From: Desulfobulbus alkaliphilus
Lineage (GTDB): Bacteria > Desulfobacterota > Desulfobulbia > Desulfobulbales > Desulfobulbaceae
Direction: 5' to 3'
Assembly: GCF_016918545.1 (NCBI RefSeq)
Contig: NZ_JAFFQC010000011.1
Span: 1 to 64,000 of the forward strand
DNA: 64,000 bases
Under the pieces are notes generated by a model. The model was not told the origin of the DNA. It saw only the letters and a program-made list of their open reading frames with translations, and ran no database searches. The translations under genes and the position numbers were made by a program. Every line of letters begins with the position of its first letter. Position 1 is the first letter of the stretch. Shown here in pieces: positions 1 through 8,884 of this stretch.

Positions 1-84
1 CGCACCCTCACGATAACTGAGCCCCTGTTCCTTGATCTTCTCTGCCAACTCCGCTACCTGATCCCAATCGATTGGTTGTCTCAT
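1..84 (-). CDS. Partial small ORF at window edge, possible HTH-type accessory protein of the integrase module
   Basis: An open frame starts with ATG at position 84 and runs off the left edge after 28 codons. A good Shine-Dalgarno (GGAGG, read on the minus strand) lies just upstream, so the start is credible. The visible peptide begins MRQPIDWDQVAELAEKIKEQ and continues as charged helix, which would fit the first helices of a small DNA-binding protein, but too little is visible to name a family. It follows the two recombinase genes on the same strand with a gap of 68 bp, so it probably belongs to the same acquired module. It does not look like the N-terminus of a third tyrosine recombinase, though this cannot be excluded. 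Confidence 0.5.
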   Translation of the reverse strand, partial: MRQPIDWDQVAELAEKIKEQGLSYREGA

Positions 85-152
85 GCCTCGATCCTCCATG
101 TTGAATGGGGGAGGCTGTGGGGGGATTTAATGGCGTTTTTGTCCGAAATAGC

Positions 153-1073
153 TTACCCTCTGCAGCTAATAGCCGGAAAAGCATCGGCGGTCAGGCGGAG
201 ATATTGCTCGGATGCTGTGACAGATACGTGCCCCATATAGGTGGATAAAATCGGTAAGGTGCAGTACACGTCTATCCCACGGTCAACAGCCCGTTTTAAA
301 GTATGAACTGCATAGGTGTGCCTTAAATCGTGCAGACGCGGTCCAGTTCCCCTGCCTCTGTGCGAGATGCCGCTTACCCATAAAATTTCGCGGAATCTTC
401 GATATACATTGTCACGAGTTACCGGTTGTCCGTTCGATTTCATAAAAAAATAATCATCCGGAGAAGAATATTGATGGAGCACTCGGAAGTACTGACGGCA
501 TATTTCAGTCATAGACTCGGTAATGGGGACCAGTCGATCTTTGCCAAATTTGCTGTTCTTGACTTCCAGAATCCCATCCCGGAGGTTCACATGTTTATTT
601 TGTAAACTGATCGCTTCGGAGATCCGTAATCCACAACTGTATAGAATGCGCAGGATAACAGGAACAACGAATGAGATTGTCGAATTTCGACGGGGGCAAA
701 GCCGGTCGCTGTTAATGAATATCCGCTCAATTTCCGCATGAGTAAAAATATAAGGAATGTAGGTGTAATGACGAGTATTAGCACCCGGCGGAATGATGTA
801 CGCATCCAGCCCCATGCTATTCAAGTAGACAGCAAACTGCCGGACCGGATAGGCTCTGCGGTGACTATGCCGCACCCCTTCATGGACGCGTTGAGTACAC
901 CAAGCCTGTACAATCTCCTTCGTCAAAATGGGCTTGCTCAATGAAAATGTCGTGGTGAACACGGAGAATCGGTACAACTCACCGGCTTCCGTTTCATATT
1001 TAAAGCCGAGTGATTGTTTGAATTTGACGAAGTTTGTCAGCAACTCTGCAAAAATTCCGACAAATGTTTTCAT
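153..1073 (-). CDS. Tyrosine recombinase/integrase (downstream member of a coupled pair)
   Basis: A 306-residue site-specific recombinase of the phage-integrase superfamily, expected to cut and rejoin DNA through a 3'-phosphotyrosine intermediate. The catalytic constellation is visible in order: Arg in CGLRISEAISL (near residue 150), Lys in SKFGKDRLVP, HxxR in HDLRHT (near 250), GH in YMGHVS and the nucleophile Tyr in SEQYLRLT close to the C-terminus. The N-terminal 120 residues form a SAM-like core-binding domain. I start it at ATG 1073 rather than at the ATG two codons earlier: 1073 has GGAGG 6 nt upstream and overlaps the upstream recombinase stop as ATGA, indicating translational coupling. 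Two coupled recombinases recall the first two genes of RIT (recombinase-in-trio) elements. The region is more AT-rich than the rest of the window, consistent with acquisition. Confidence 0.9.
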   Translation of the reverse strand: MKTFVGIFAELLTNFVKFKQSLGFKYETEAGELYRFSVFTTTFSLSKPILTKEIVQAWCTQRVHEGVRHSHRRAYPVRQFAVYLNSMGLDAYIIPPGANTRHYTYIPYIFTHAEIERIFINSDRLCPRRNSTISFVVPVILRILYSCGLRISEAISLQNKHVNLRDGILEVKNSKFGKDRLVPITESMTEICRQYFRVLHQYSSPDDYFFMKSNGQPVTRDNVYRRFREILWVSGISHRGRGTGPRLHDLRHTYAVHTLKRAVDRGIDVYCTLPILSTYMGHVSVTASEQYLRLTADAFPAISCRG

Positions 1074-2317
1074 ATCCATCCTCCTGCCATAAACACCACT
1101 TTGACAGGCGGTACATCAAGGGCAAAGTCCCGCAAATGGAGGATGTCGATTTTGAGATAAGCCGATGTGGTTTGGCTGTCTGTATGTCCAAGTATCTCAG
1201 AGATGACGGGCATGGGAGTGTTGTTGTTGAGCAGTGCGCTGGCCAAACTATGGCGAAGGGCATGCGGCCCATGTTTTTTCCCTTCTGGTATCGGTATCTC
1301 AGCTTTATTGATATAGAACGTCACAATACTGTGCAGAGTGGGTGGCTTCATCGGGCCAATTGGAGCAGACAAGCGAAGGAATATCTCCCGGTCCCGTACG
1401 GTCGGGCGACTGTATTTGATGTAGTCGATAACGGCTTCACCTACATCGTTCAAAAGCGGTAATACAATATTTTCATTCGTTTTTTTCTGAATCAATTCTA
1501 TGGTGTTGGACTCCCACTTGAAATTGGCGAATGTCAATCGGCAAATGTCCGATGCGCGCAGACCCAATCGGACAGCGATAAGCACCATGGCATAATCCCT
1601 CTTCCCTTTCGGGCTACCTCGGTCGATACAAGAAAGGAGCCGCTGGATTTCCTCTTGTGAATAAGCAGAGGGAATTTTTGATTTTTTTGAACATTTGATG
1701 ATGGGAACTGCGGTGGCAAGATTCTCGAAAATAATTTGTTGTTCATAGAGATGACGAAATAACACACGTAACACGCTGGTAGTGCAATAAACGGTAGCGG
1801 TACGGTAAGCAGCGGCACACGCTTGAACAAACCCATGAATATGTGAAACGTCGATCTCCAGCACAGAATGGACTTGGTGATCTACCAAATATTGAGCGAA
1901 CCGCTCCAAATAGATCGTGTAGGAATCCATTGTGTTGCTTGAAATCCCTTCACGCGCACGGGCATTCATGAACGTATGAAAAACCTCATGAAATGGCTGG
2001 GCGATATCCCTTTGCCCCTGCCTTTTTCTGATCATGATTCGTTCATGTGCCTGAAAATCGGCAAGCAGTTGAATGGCCCGCAAGCGATCGGTGTTTGAAT
2101 ATGACTTCGGATCTGCTGAATAATGGTACCGCTCTTCTAGAAAAGTCATGCCCACTTCTGTGGAAAAATTGTCGATACCTTTTTGGTATAAGTACTTCTC
2201 CAGGTTGCTCCAGACCCTGTCAATTATCTTTAATGTCAGCTGCGTGTAACCAGTTCGGAGCAGTTCCTCCTTTGTCTTTGTGATAAGTTCAGTTGCCGTC
2301 AATGGATTTGCATTCAT
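1070..2317 (-). CDS. Tyrosine recombinase/integrase (upstream member of a coupled pair)
   Basis: A 415-residue tyrosine recombinase. The N-terminal 200 residues resemble a SAM-like core-binding region. The catalytic domain shows Arg in LGLRASDICRL, Lys in IQKKTNENIVLPL, HxxR in HALRHS, GH in ILGHTDS and the tyrosine nucleophile in SAYLKID, so it appears complete and active. The start is ATG 2317 with GGAGG 8 nt upstream. The C-terminus (FMAGGWI) overlaps the next recombinase by ATGA. Together the pair forms an integrative module, and a large-then-small order on one strand is typical of RIT-type elements. The expected third recombinase is not evident in the 150 bp remaining before the window edge. 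Confidence 0.9.
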   Translation of the reverse strand: MNANPLTATELITKTKEELLRTGYTQLTLKIIDRVWSNLEKYLYQKGIDNFSTEVGMTFLEERYHYSADPKSYSNTDRLRAIQLLADFQAHERIMIRKRQGQRDIAQPFHEVFHTFMNARAREGISSNTMDSYTIYLERFAQYLVDHQVHSVLEIDVSHIHGFVQACAAAYRTATVYCTTSVLRVLFRHLYEQQIIFENLATAVPIIKCSKKSKIPSAYSQEEIQRLLSCIDRGSPKGKRDYAMVLIAVRLGLRASDICRLTFANFKWESNTIELIQKKTNENIVLPLLNDVGEAVIDYIKYSRPTVRDREIFLRLSAPIGPMKPPTLHSIVTFYINKAEIPIPEGKKHGPHALRHSLASALLNNNTPMPVISEILGHTDSQTTSAYLKIDILHLRDFALDVPPVKVVFMAGGWI

Positions 2318-2752
2318 CTTTAGCCTCCAATCTATTATTCTCGGTTGATTTCCTAAGAATAGATCGGAGTATTATGCAAAGTTGTACAGAGATAACAGCC
2401 TGAATTTGAGTCTTTCGTTACGTTAACTTCACATAACGGCTATATTTGCATAACCGATGCATGGTGGATCGCCAACGGCGGTATGCTGAATACAATTTGC
2501 TGGAATACGGTAATTCCGGCAACACATTTTTTTTAAGCGCTTGGAGAAATCGATTGTTTGCGGAAATGGCTTTTGCTATCTTGTAGATGTTTTTTATCCG
2601 AATACGAGCTGTTTTTTCTCTAAGTAGCCATGCTGACGAATGTAACCTCAGGTATATATTCACTATTCCGAGGGTTAACCTTGACAGTGCACTAAAAATC
2701 AGGGAAAAATAGTTGGTTTTGGATGGGCACTCGTTAACCACAGGACTTTGTA
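2318..2752. other. AT-rich intergenic region upstream of the recombinases, with an inverted repeat
   Basis: About 435 bp without a convincing gene. A 9-bp inverted repeat, TTATGCAAA at 2372-2380 and TTTGCATAA at 2445-2453, lies 55 nt upstream of the first recombinase and could mark a recombinase site or the element end. A minus-strand open frame at 2418-2741 has no recognisable protein features and is probably fortuitous. The 3' part carries the promoter region of the lipoprotein gene that follows. Confidence 0.4.
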
Positions 2753-4411
2753 GTGTTGCTTATGCGGTTCTTTCATTTTTTATATTGCCGTTTGTGGGTT
2801 ATTTTTTTGCTAAGTGGCCTGTTGCTCTCCGGATGTTTGACCGACGGTAGAATGGTCGATCCATATCAGGCCCGGGAGCAGCGGGAAGCTGTTCAACAGC
2901 AAGATCCAGCCCAGCAGGTCGTTCCCGCGCCAACTCGCAGGGATTTGTTGATGCCGGCTCTCACGTCCATTAACAACCGGATCTATGTCAATGAACAGAA
3001 GCTTGCCCAGTGGCGGGAGGTGACTGAGACTCTTTCCATGATCCCTCCCGCGCAACGGAACAGGATCAGTGCATGCATGGCGGAACTCGTCGATATTTTG
3101 GACGGCTATAATGCACTGCATTCCCGGCTTCTGCAACAGACCAGCCTTGAGTCCGCCCAACTGCTTGCCGGCGAATCACTCCTGCAGCTTAATCAGCAGG
3201 ATATGGACTACATGGAGAGCGGCTGTGACATGTTGTTGGCTGAACTCATGTCACCCATGGCGACCCCGGCCAAGGAAACCGTGGCCGCGATCGATCCGGA
3301 ACTCATTGAAGCTTTTGACCAGGGCGAATACGACCGGGTGATCACCTTGTACAGTCAAACTGCAAGAGAGCCTGAAGAGAGTATTTCGCCACAGGCCACG
3401 TATCTGTACGGCCAGGCTTTGCTTAAAAATCATCAGCAGGCCGAGGCGCACACCGTTTTCACCGAATTGCGCACCCGGGTCAATTCGCCGGAGCAGGGAG
3501 AGATTTTTTATGATCTGTTCCGGGTTCTCGGTGACTTGAATTTCGCCATGGGCTTCTACGATGAAGCCCGTACAAACTATGCGGAACTGGTCCAAACAGC
3601 CGCCGATCACCAGCGAATAGAACAGTGGGGCGAACAGCAGTATGCCGCTTTGCAACCAGGTGTCCTGCAGCCTGATGAGAGGAGGGCGTACAGTGTCCTC
3701 CTGAGAAATTACCTGGCCTACACCCCCAGGCGAGACGGTTATGCGGTGGCTGAGCAGGCTGAGCAGTTCCTGCAGACGTATCCGGCATCGCGTCTGGTCC
3801 CCAGTGTCAACGCGATCCACCGCGATATTCGTGCACAAGTGGATGACTGGTTGAACAGAGGTATCAGGCGGATAGAAGACCAGGCCAGCGAGCGACTGTC
3901 CCGGCAAACATCGGCAGACCCGGGAGCAGCGGTTGGTGAGGTGAGACCGGATAGAGAGATACCTGGAGTTGATCCGTTTGAGTCCACTGCTGTTCCCACT
4001 GCGGATCTGGAGGCTCTGCAAACTGTTTTTGATCAGGGAATGTCACAGCTTCGAGCCAAAGACTACGATCTTGCCATCGAATCATTTACCACTCTTGTCG
4101 GCACGCCACTGGCGGAACAGGCACGGCCCATGATTCATGAAGCCTCCAAATTGGCCGCCCAGGAAGAAAGGCAGAAAGCTGCTGATCTTTTTGTCCGCGC
4201 CACCGGAGCCAGTGACCAGGAAAGTAAAACGGCCTTGCTCCTTGCTTCCCGCCAGTTGCTCCAGGATGTTCTGATCAAATACCCCGAATCGGGATTGAAT
4301 GATAAGGTGGAAAGAAATTTGAGCCGTATCGAGGACGAACTCAGAGCCATCGACCCCAGCCTGATCGAGACATCCCCCGCCCGAGGAATAGTGGCCCCGA
4401 TGCACCCCTGA
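2753..4411 (+). CDS. Hypothetical outer-membrane or periplasmic lipoprotein with TPR-like repeats
   Basis: A 552-residue protein with an N-terminal type II signal peptide: charged start, hydrophobic stretch at residues 14-26 and lipobox LSGC with Cys28. It should be exported and lipidated. Two blocks, roughly residues 180-280 and 425-525, look like tetratricopeptide helices (for example GEYDRVITLY, GFYDEARTNYAELV, KDYDLAIESFTTLV), suggesting a protein-interaction scaffold. The middle (about 290-390) is helical and Glu/Arg-rich. I do not recognise a specific family; a role in envelope assembly is only a guess from the architecture. GTG 2753 has AGGA 7 nt upstream; an ATG lies three codons later. 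It stands alone, with an acquired recombinase module on one side and repeat-rich DNA on the other. Confidence 0.75.
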   Translation: MLLMRFFHFLYCRLWVIFLLSGLLLSGCLTDGRMVDPYQAREQREAVQQQDPAQQVVPAPTRRDLLMPALTSINNRIYVNEQKLAQWREVTETLSMIPPAQRNRISACMAELVDILDGYNALHSRLLQQTSLESAQLLAGESLLQLNQQDMDYMESGCDMLLAELMSPMATPAKETVAAIDPELIEAFDQGEYDRVITLYSQTAREPEESISPQATYLYGQALLKNHQQAEAHTVFTELRTRVNSPEQGEIFYDLFRVLGDLNFAMGFYDEARTNYAELVQTAADHQRIEQWGEQQYAALQPGVLQPDERRAYSVLLRNYLAYTPRRDGYAVAEQAEQFLQTYPASRLVPSVNAIHRDIRAQVDDWLNRGIRRIEDQASERLSRQTSADPGAAVGEVRPDREIPGVDPFESTAVPTADLEALQTVFDQGMSQLRAKDYDLAIESFTTLVGTPLAEQARPMIHEASKLAAQEERQKAADLFVRATGASDQESKTALLLASRQLLQDVLIKYPESGLNDKVERNLSRIEDELRAIDPSLIETSPARGIVAPMHP

Positions 4412-4427
4412 GTCACCCGACCGCAAC

Positions 4428-4458
4428 CAAGACAAAATCCAGCCGTCACGGATTCAGG
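4428..4458 (-). repeat. Solo L-end remnant of the 218-bp TIR element
   Basis: About 30 bp match only the outer L end of the interspersed element, finishing in CCAGCCGTCACGGATTCAGG. No R end or internal sequence is found beside it. It lies 16 bp after the lipoprotein stop codon and is best read as a decayed or truncated copy. Confidence 0.7.
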
Positions 4459-4914
4459 ACTGAGCCAATCTGCTTGGGAAGCCCCAGGAAAGGGACCGGT
4501 CCGGTTCGACCGCGTCTTGCTGGGGTGTTGAGCTGAGAAGGTTCGGTTCCTTAGCTGCCATACTTTTCATGTTCAGGGGTGATCAGCCGTACCCGCACCT
4601 TTTCAACCTTGAGCCCTCTACCTGGGTTTGATCTGCCCTCCGGTGCCGGGTGACGGCTTGCATCCATTCTTTTGCCAGGTCAATATCTTCTTCATCGATC
4701 GTTACCTGCGGACCTGGTCTGGATCCGCGCGCAATAGTACTCCACATGGCAGATGCCGCGGCCGATTATCGTCTGTTCTCTTGGCCGTGCTGAACGCTTA
4801 CGGATACAGGCACATTGCTCAGCAGCGCAGGCTGAAGAATATTAATATCACGAGCCGGAGGTCCGTAGCTGTGCGTTTTGCCGCCCCGCTCATGGCCAGC
4901 ATCGGTTATAAAGG
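4459..4914. other. Gene-free stretch with a possible decayed minus-strand CDS
   Basis: No intact gene is seen in these 456 bp. On the minus strand, positions about 4735 to 4618 read through as protein-like sequence containing VTIDEEDIDLAKEWMQAV. A +1-type shift near 4610 then opens a frame ending KVRVRLITPEHEKYGS with a TAA at 4553-4551. The two pieces look like one C-terminal protein fragment broken by a frameshift, but I cannot name the parent family. Confidence 0.35.
4551..4735 (-). pseudogene. Possible frameshifted C-terminal gene fragment
   Basis: Acidic, helix-like peptide sequence reads in one minus-strand frame (GPQVTIDEEDIDLAKEW) and continues in a second frame to a natural-looking C-terminus, LITPEHEKYGS. 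No start codon or ribosome binding site fits. Family unknown. The reading rests only on the protein-like composition of both segments, so coincidence is possible. Confidence 0.3.
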
Positions 4915-5132
4915 CCTCAATCCGTGAGCGTTCGTCCGTGCGTCAGCTTCGTTGTTCGTGACCGTTCGATTAAAGTACACTTTATCGGACGGTTGCGGGC
5001 AATGAAGATGGCGTGCGGACGGATGCCCCGAAGGGCGGCTGGTGAAAGTTATTGCCAAGGGTTTAGTTGCAATTATAACATGATTAAAGCAAGATATATC
5101 CAAAACAAACGCCCAGCCGTCACGGATTCAGG
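4915..5132 (-). mobile_element. 218-bp MITE-like TIR element, full-length copy, TSD AAAGG
   Basis: A complete copy in R-to-L order. It opens with CCTCAATCCGTGAGCGTTCG (one mismatch in the terminal repeat) and closes with CCAGCCGTCACGGATTCAGG. It is flanked by a perfect 5-bp direct repeat, AAAGG at 4910-4914 and 5133-5137, as expected for a transposition target-site duplication. Internally it has the hairpin around GATTAAAGTACACTTTATC and the GCCCCGAAGGGC stem-loop shared by the family. Confidence 0.92.
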
Positions 5133-5262
5133 AAAGGGAGACCAGGAGTGCCTCGTTGTCCAGGACCCGGAACAGAAAAGAAGAGTTCGCTACCGTTGAC
5201 AAAGAGGCGTGGTTCGCTTACTTCTGTGACAGTCTATGGTCAAGATCAAACGTTTGCATTGA

Positions 5263-5389
5263 CCTGGATCCGTGAGCGTTCGCCTCGAAGGGCGGCTGGT
5301 GAAGGTGCTTATCAAGGATACCGTTGCAATTACAATCTGATGACAGCAAGATATATCCACAGCAAGCGCCCAGCCATCACGGATGCAGG
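5263..5389 (-). mobile_element. Short-class copy (127 bp) of the TIR element
   Basis: Begins CCTGGATCCGTGAGCGTTCG and ends CAGCCATCACGGATGCAGG. It lacks the roughly 83-bp central block between the R end and the CGAAGGGCGGCTGGTG segment. No clean target duplication (ATTGA against GTTCA). It ends 35 bp upstream of the start codon of the hydrolase gene, so it lies in that gene's leader. Confidence 0.85.
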
Positions 5390-5424
5390 GTTCACTTGTC
5401 AAAATCCTGGGGGGGTGTGATTCA

Positions 5425-6024
5425 ATGTCTGAAATATATTCGAATATGATTGATCTGCAGGGATGTTCAATCCACTGCCTTGCAAGTGGTGCTGATAAAG
5501 GATCTCCAGTGGTTCTGCTGCACGGCAAGATGTTTCAGGCCGAAACCTGGCGGGAATTGGGCACCCTCGATGTCCTTGCCGGCCTGGGGTTGCGTGTTCT
5601 GGCTGTAGATATGCCGGGTTTTGGCAAGAGTCCGGCCTGCGAGGTGCCGTCGATCGAGATCCTTGATCGGCTCTGCCAAGAGTTCGACCTTCCCCCGGCG
5701 GTCTTTATCGGTCCTTCCATGGGAGGCCGCATTGCTCTCGAGTTTGCCATTCGTTTCCCGCAACAGATTGCCGGTCTGATCCTCATCGGTGCAGTGGGAG
5801 TCGAGGAGAATCGGAGCGGATTGCCTCGGATCGCCGCCCCGACTCTTGTTGTCTGGGGCGCTGATGATCAGGTTTCGCCATTGGCCAACAGCGATCTTCT
5901 CCTTGCCGGCATCAGCAATGCGTCTCGGGAGATCTACCCGCAAGCACCACATCCTTGTTACCTTGTCCAGCCGGAACGCTGGCATGCGAGCCTGCGCTCT
6001 TTTTTCACCAGCCTCAATACGTGA
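5425..6024 (+). CDS. ABHD14-like alpha/beta hydrolase
   Basis: A 199-residue serine hydrolase with the compact fold of the ABHD14 group. The nucleophile elbow is GPSMGG with Ser98, the acid is Asp148 in WGADDQVS and the base His176 in APHPCYL. HGKMF near residue 33 forms the oxyanion region and DMPGFGKS the strand-4 turn. The substrate is unknown; related proteins show esterase or lysine-deacetylase-type activity in vitro. The start is ATG 5425 with a G-rich ribosome binding site about 7-10 nt upstream; an upstream in-frame ATG at 5383 falls inside the transposon-like repeat and is rejected. It lies 19 bp before topB and may be co-transcribed with it. Confidence 0.85.
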   Translation: MSEIYSNMIDLQGCSIHCLASGADKGSPVVLLHGKMFQAETWRELGTLDVLAGLGLRVLAVDMPGFGKSPACEVPSIEILDRLCQEFDLPPAVFIGPSMGGRIALEFAIRFPQQIAGLILIGAVGVEENRSGLPRIAAPTLVVWGADDQVSPLANSDLLLAGISNASREIYPQAPHPCYLVQPERWHASLRSFFTSLNT

Positions 6025-6043
6025 GCAACACACCTGCATATTC

Positions 6044-8509
6044 ATGGGAAAAACACTGATCATTGCCGAAAAACCCAGTGTAGCTGCGGATATCGTCAAG
6101 GCACTGCCTGGAAAGTTCTCTAGAAGTAAAAGCCATTTTGAAAGTGACGATCACATCGTCTCCTTTGCCATCGGTCATCTGGTCTCCATCGCCTACCCCG
6201 AGGAGATCAATCCCGAATTGCAGAAATGGACCCTGGACAATCTGCCCATTCTGCCAGAGGAGTTTCCCTTGGCAGTCCTGCCCGACACCAAGACCCAATT
6301 CAATGCGATCAGCAAGCTCATTCGCCGTAAGGACGTGGATGTCATTGTCAATGGATGTGACGCCGGCCGTGAAGGTGAACTGATTTTCAAATATATCCTC
6401 AAACTTGCCGCCAATCACGCGGTGGAGGGTAAACAGATCCGGCGCCTGTGGTTGAGGTCCATGACCCTGGATGCTATTCGGGAAGGGTTGCGCCATCTAC
6501 GGGACAACAGTGAGATGCTGCCCCTTGAGGATACAGCCCTGTGTCGTTCAGAGGCAGATTGGTTGATCGGCATCAATGCCACCCGGGCTCTGACCTGTTA
6601 TAATTCACGGTTCGGAGGATTTCGCAAAACCCCCTGTGGCAGGGTGCAGACTCCGACCCTGTCGCTCTTGGTTAAACGAGAGACGGAGCGACGAGGGTTT
6701 GTCCCGGTTACTTATTGGGAATTACACGCCCGCTTCGATTGCGGGCCGGTCAGCTATGAAGGTATCTGGATCGACCCTGACTTTGTCAAGGAGGATGAAC
6801 AGACCCACGGCCGCCGTAACCGTATCTGGGAGGCGGAGCGAGCCCGGAATATAGCTGAAATGTGCCTGGGCAGGCCCGCCGAAGTTGAGGAGAGCAGTAA
6901 AAAGTCGACCAAGGGAGCGCCACCCCTGTATGATCTGACCCTGCTGCAACGGGAGGCCAACAGTCGATTCGGTTTTTCAGCGAAAAACACCCTTGCTCTA
7001 GCCCAGGGATTGTACGAGCGGCATAAGCTGATCACGTATCCGCGAACCGACAGCCGCTGCCTGCCGGAAGACTACCTGCCCACCGTAAAAGAGGTGCTGA
7101 GCCGGCAGCGGGATTGGCAGTTCGGCCGTTTCGCCGCTGAGGTCCTTACGAAGAAGTACCTGAAAAAAGACAAACGGATTTTTAATAATAAAAAGGTATC
7201 AGACCATTTTGCCATCATTCCCACCAGTGTTCTTCCCACAACACTGTCCGAGCCGGAGCTGAAAGTCTACCAGATGATTGTCCAGCGCTTTCTCGCTGTC
7301 TTTTTTCCGCCGGCTGTTTATCAGAACACCCGCCGCCTCTCCGTGGTTGCCGGCGAGACCTTTCTCACTGAAGGAAAAATTCTCGTAGAGCCGGGATGGA
7401 AGGCAGTGTACGGCTCATTGAGCGAAGAAGACGGCGACAAAGAACTGCAGGCTCTGCCCCCGGATACAATGGTCATCTGTGCGGAAATCGACCAGCAGGA
7501 ACACCAGACCAAGCCGCCGCCGCGCTTCACCGAGGCGACCCTGCTTTCCGCTATGGAGAATTCCGGCAAACTGGTGGAGGACGAAGAATTGGCCGAGGCC
7601 ATGAAAGAGCGGGGACTGGGAACACCTGCGACCAGGGCCTCGATCATCGAAAAGCTGCTCAATGAGAAGTATGTTGTCCGTGAGCAACGTGACCTCGCCC
7701 CCACCGGCAAGGCCTTTGAACTCCTTTCGCTGCTCGAATCCCGGCATATCGATGTGCTGGCGTCTCCAGAGTTGACCGGTGAGTGGGAATACAAGCTCAA
7801 CCAGATTCTCAAAGGGACGATGACCCGGCCGCAGTTTATGAAGGAAATCAGGGAAATGACCGGGGTTATCGTTGAAAAAGTCAGACAGGGGGACGAGGCG
7901 GAGCTGCGGGAAGCCGCCTTTTCCCCTGTGGCCGGGGTTCGTTTCTATGAAACCGCTTCAGCCTATGAGTCGGCGGATAAAAAACTGATTATCCGTAAAA
8001 TCCTTGGGGGTCGGGTGATGGAGGAGGAGGAAATCGTTGCCCTGATCGAAGGCAAAACTCTTGGCCCCTTCCCTGACTTCCGTTCTAAAAAAGGCAAACC
8101 CTTCACTGCTTCGGTGCGGATTACTGACTCCAAGGTGGAATTTCTTTTTGCCGATTCCACCGCCGAACTTGACCTGGATGAAATCCGCAGGCAGGAACCT
8201 TTGGGTTTGTCACCCATCGATCAAACCAGGGTTTTTGAAACACCGATCGGGTACCTTTCTGAATCGGCCCTGGAAGGGGACCGGGACAAGGGCTTGCGGA
8301 TATCCAAAATAATTCTTGGCCGCAGACTCGACCCGGATCATATCAGTCAGTTGCTTTCCCACGGCCGTACCGAGTTGATCACCGGATTCATTTCCAGAAA
8401 AAGAAAACCTTTTGACGCCTATCTTCTTCTCGATGCCAGGGGGAAATTGACCTTTGAATTTCCCCCCCGGAGTAAAAAGGGGGCCAGCAGGATTGCCGGT
8501 AACGGCTGA
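6044..8509 (+). CDS. topB: DNA topoisomerase III (type IA)
   Basis: An 821-residue type IA topoisomerase that passes single strands through a transient 5'-phosphotyrosine break. The TOPRIM domain at the N-terminus carries Glu9 (IIAEKPS) and the DxD-like NGCDAGREGEL around Asp106 for Mg2+. Tyr332 in ITYPRTDSR is the nucleophile. The last 180 residues contain two topoisomerase-C-terminal repeats (GKTLGPFPDFRSKKGKPF and a later SRKRKPFDAY block) rather than zinc fingers, as in topoisomerase III. The start is ATG 6044, giving MGKTLIIAEKPS as expected for the family; the open frame extends much further upstream inside the hydrolase gene and is ignored there. Confidence 0.95.
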   Translation: MGKTLIIAEKPSVAADIVKALPGKFSRSKSHFESDDHIVSFAIGHLVSIAYPEEINPELQKWTLDNLPILPEEFPLAVLPDTKTQFNAISKLIRRKDVDVIVNGCDAGREGELIFKYILKLAANHAVEGKQIRRLWLRSMTLDAIREGLRHLRDNSEMLPLEDTALCRSEADWLIGINATRALTCYNSRFGGFRKTPCGRVQTPTLSLLVKRETERRGFVPVTYWELHARFDCGPVSYEGIWIDPDFVKEDEQTHGRRNRIWEAERARNIAEMCLGRPAEVEESSKKSTKGAPPLYDLTLLQREANSRFGFSAKNTLALAQGLYERHKLITYPRTDSRCLPEDYLPTVKEVLSRQRDWQFGRFAAEVLTKKYLKKDKRIFNNKKVSDHFAIIPTSVLPTTLSEPELKVYQMIVQRFLAVFFPPAVYQNTRRLSVVAGETFLTEGKILVEPGWKAVYGSLSEEDGDKELQALPPDTMVICAEIDQQEHQTKPPPRFTEATLLSAMENSGKLVEDEELAEAMKERGLGTPATRASIIEKLLNEKYVVREQRDLAPTGKAFELLSLLESRHIDVLASPELTGEWEYKLNQILKGTMTRPQFMKEIREMTGVIVEKVRQGDEAELREAAFSPVAGVRFYETASAYESADKKLIIRKILGGRVMEEEEIVALIEGKTLGPFPDFRSKKGKPFTASVRITDSKVEFLFADSTAELDLDEIRRQEPLGLSPIDQTRVFETPIGYLSESALEGDRDKGLRISKIILGRRLDPDHISQLLSHGRTELITGFISRKRKPFDAYLLLDARGKLTFEFPPRSKKGASRIAGNG

Positions 8510-8661
8510 CAAGTGCCAGGCGGAACTTTGTCCCGGTCCAGCTCACACTTGCATGTTCCGGTACCTGAAATCGTCTGCCGCGACCATCCTGCCCGAAGTC
8601 GGTGCAAACGCACCTCGACGGCAGAGCAGGGTAATCACAGCGCAGTACGAGATCAGAGAGT

Positions 8662-8879
8662 CCTGAATCCGTGACGGCTGGGCGCTTTTTTGGATATATC
8701 TTGTTGTCATCAGGTTATAATTGTAGTGGAGTTTTTGATACTAACCTTTACCATCCGCCCTTGGGGGGCGTCCGTCCTCACGCTGTCTTCATTGCCCGTA
8801 CCCGTCCGATAGAGTCTCCTTTCATCGAACGACCACAGGCAATAAAGCTGACGCACGGGCAAACGCTTACGGATCCAGG
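8662..8879 (+). mobile_element. 218-bp TIR element, full-length copy, TSD AGAGT, abutting rsfS
   Basis: L end CCTGAATCCGTGACGGCTGG opens the copy and GGATCCAGG closes it. The perfect target duplication AGAGT occupies 8657-8661 and 8880-8884. Position 8885 is the first base of the rsfS start codon, so the insertion lies directly at the translation start. The element's terminal AGG plus the duplicated AGAGT create the sequence AGGAG at 8877-8881. Confidence 0.93.
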
Positions 8880-8881
8880 AG
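8877..8881 (+). promoter_or_regulatory. rsfS ribosome binding site built from a transposon end plus its target duplication
   Basis: AGGAG consists of the last three bases of the TIR element (AGG) and the first two of the duplicated target (AG). It is 3 nt from ATG 8885, a short spacing. Removing the element and one AGAGT restores AGAGAGT immediately before the ATG, a poorer Shine-Dalgarno. Confidence 0.55.
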
Positions 8882-8884
8882 AGT

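Noticed and set aside
1034-1462. Plus-strand open frame across the recombinase junction
   Set aside because: It is antisense to the catalytic C-terminus of the large recombinase and has no supporting signals.
2418-2741. A 107-codon minus-strand frame upstream of the recombinases
   Set aside because: No ribosome binding site and no recognisable protein features; it lies in AT-rich non-coding DNA.
4906-5420. Short open frames inside the interspersed elements, with similar peptides recurring near 4906 and 48370
   Set aside because: The similarity only reflects shared nucleotide sequence; other copies have stops or shifts in the same frames and there are no ribosome binding sites, so the element is not credibly coding.
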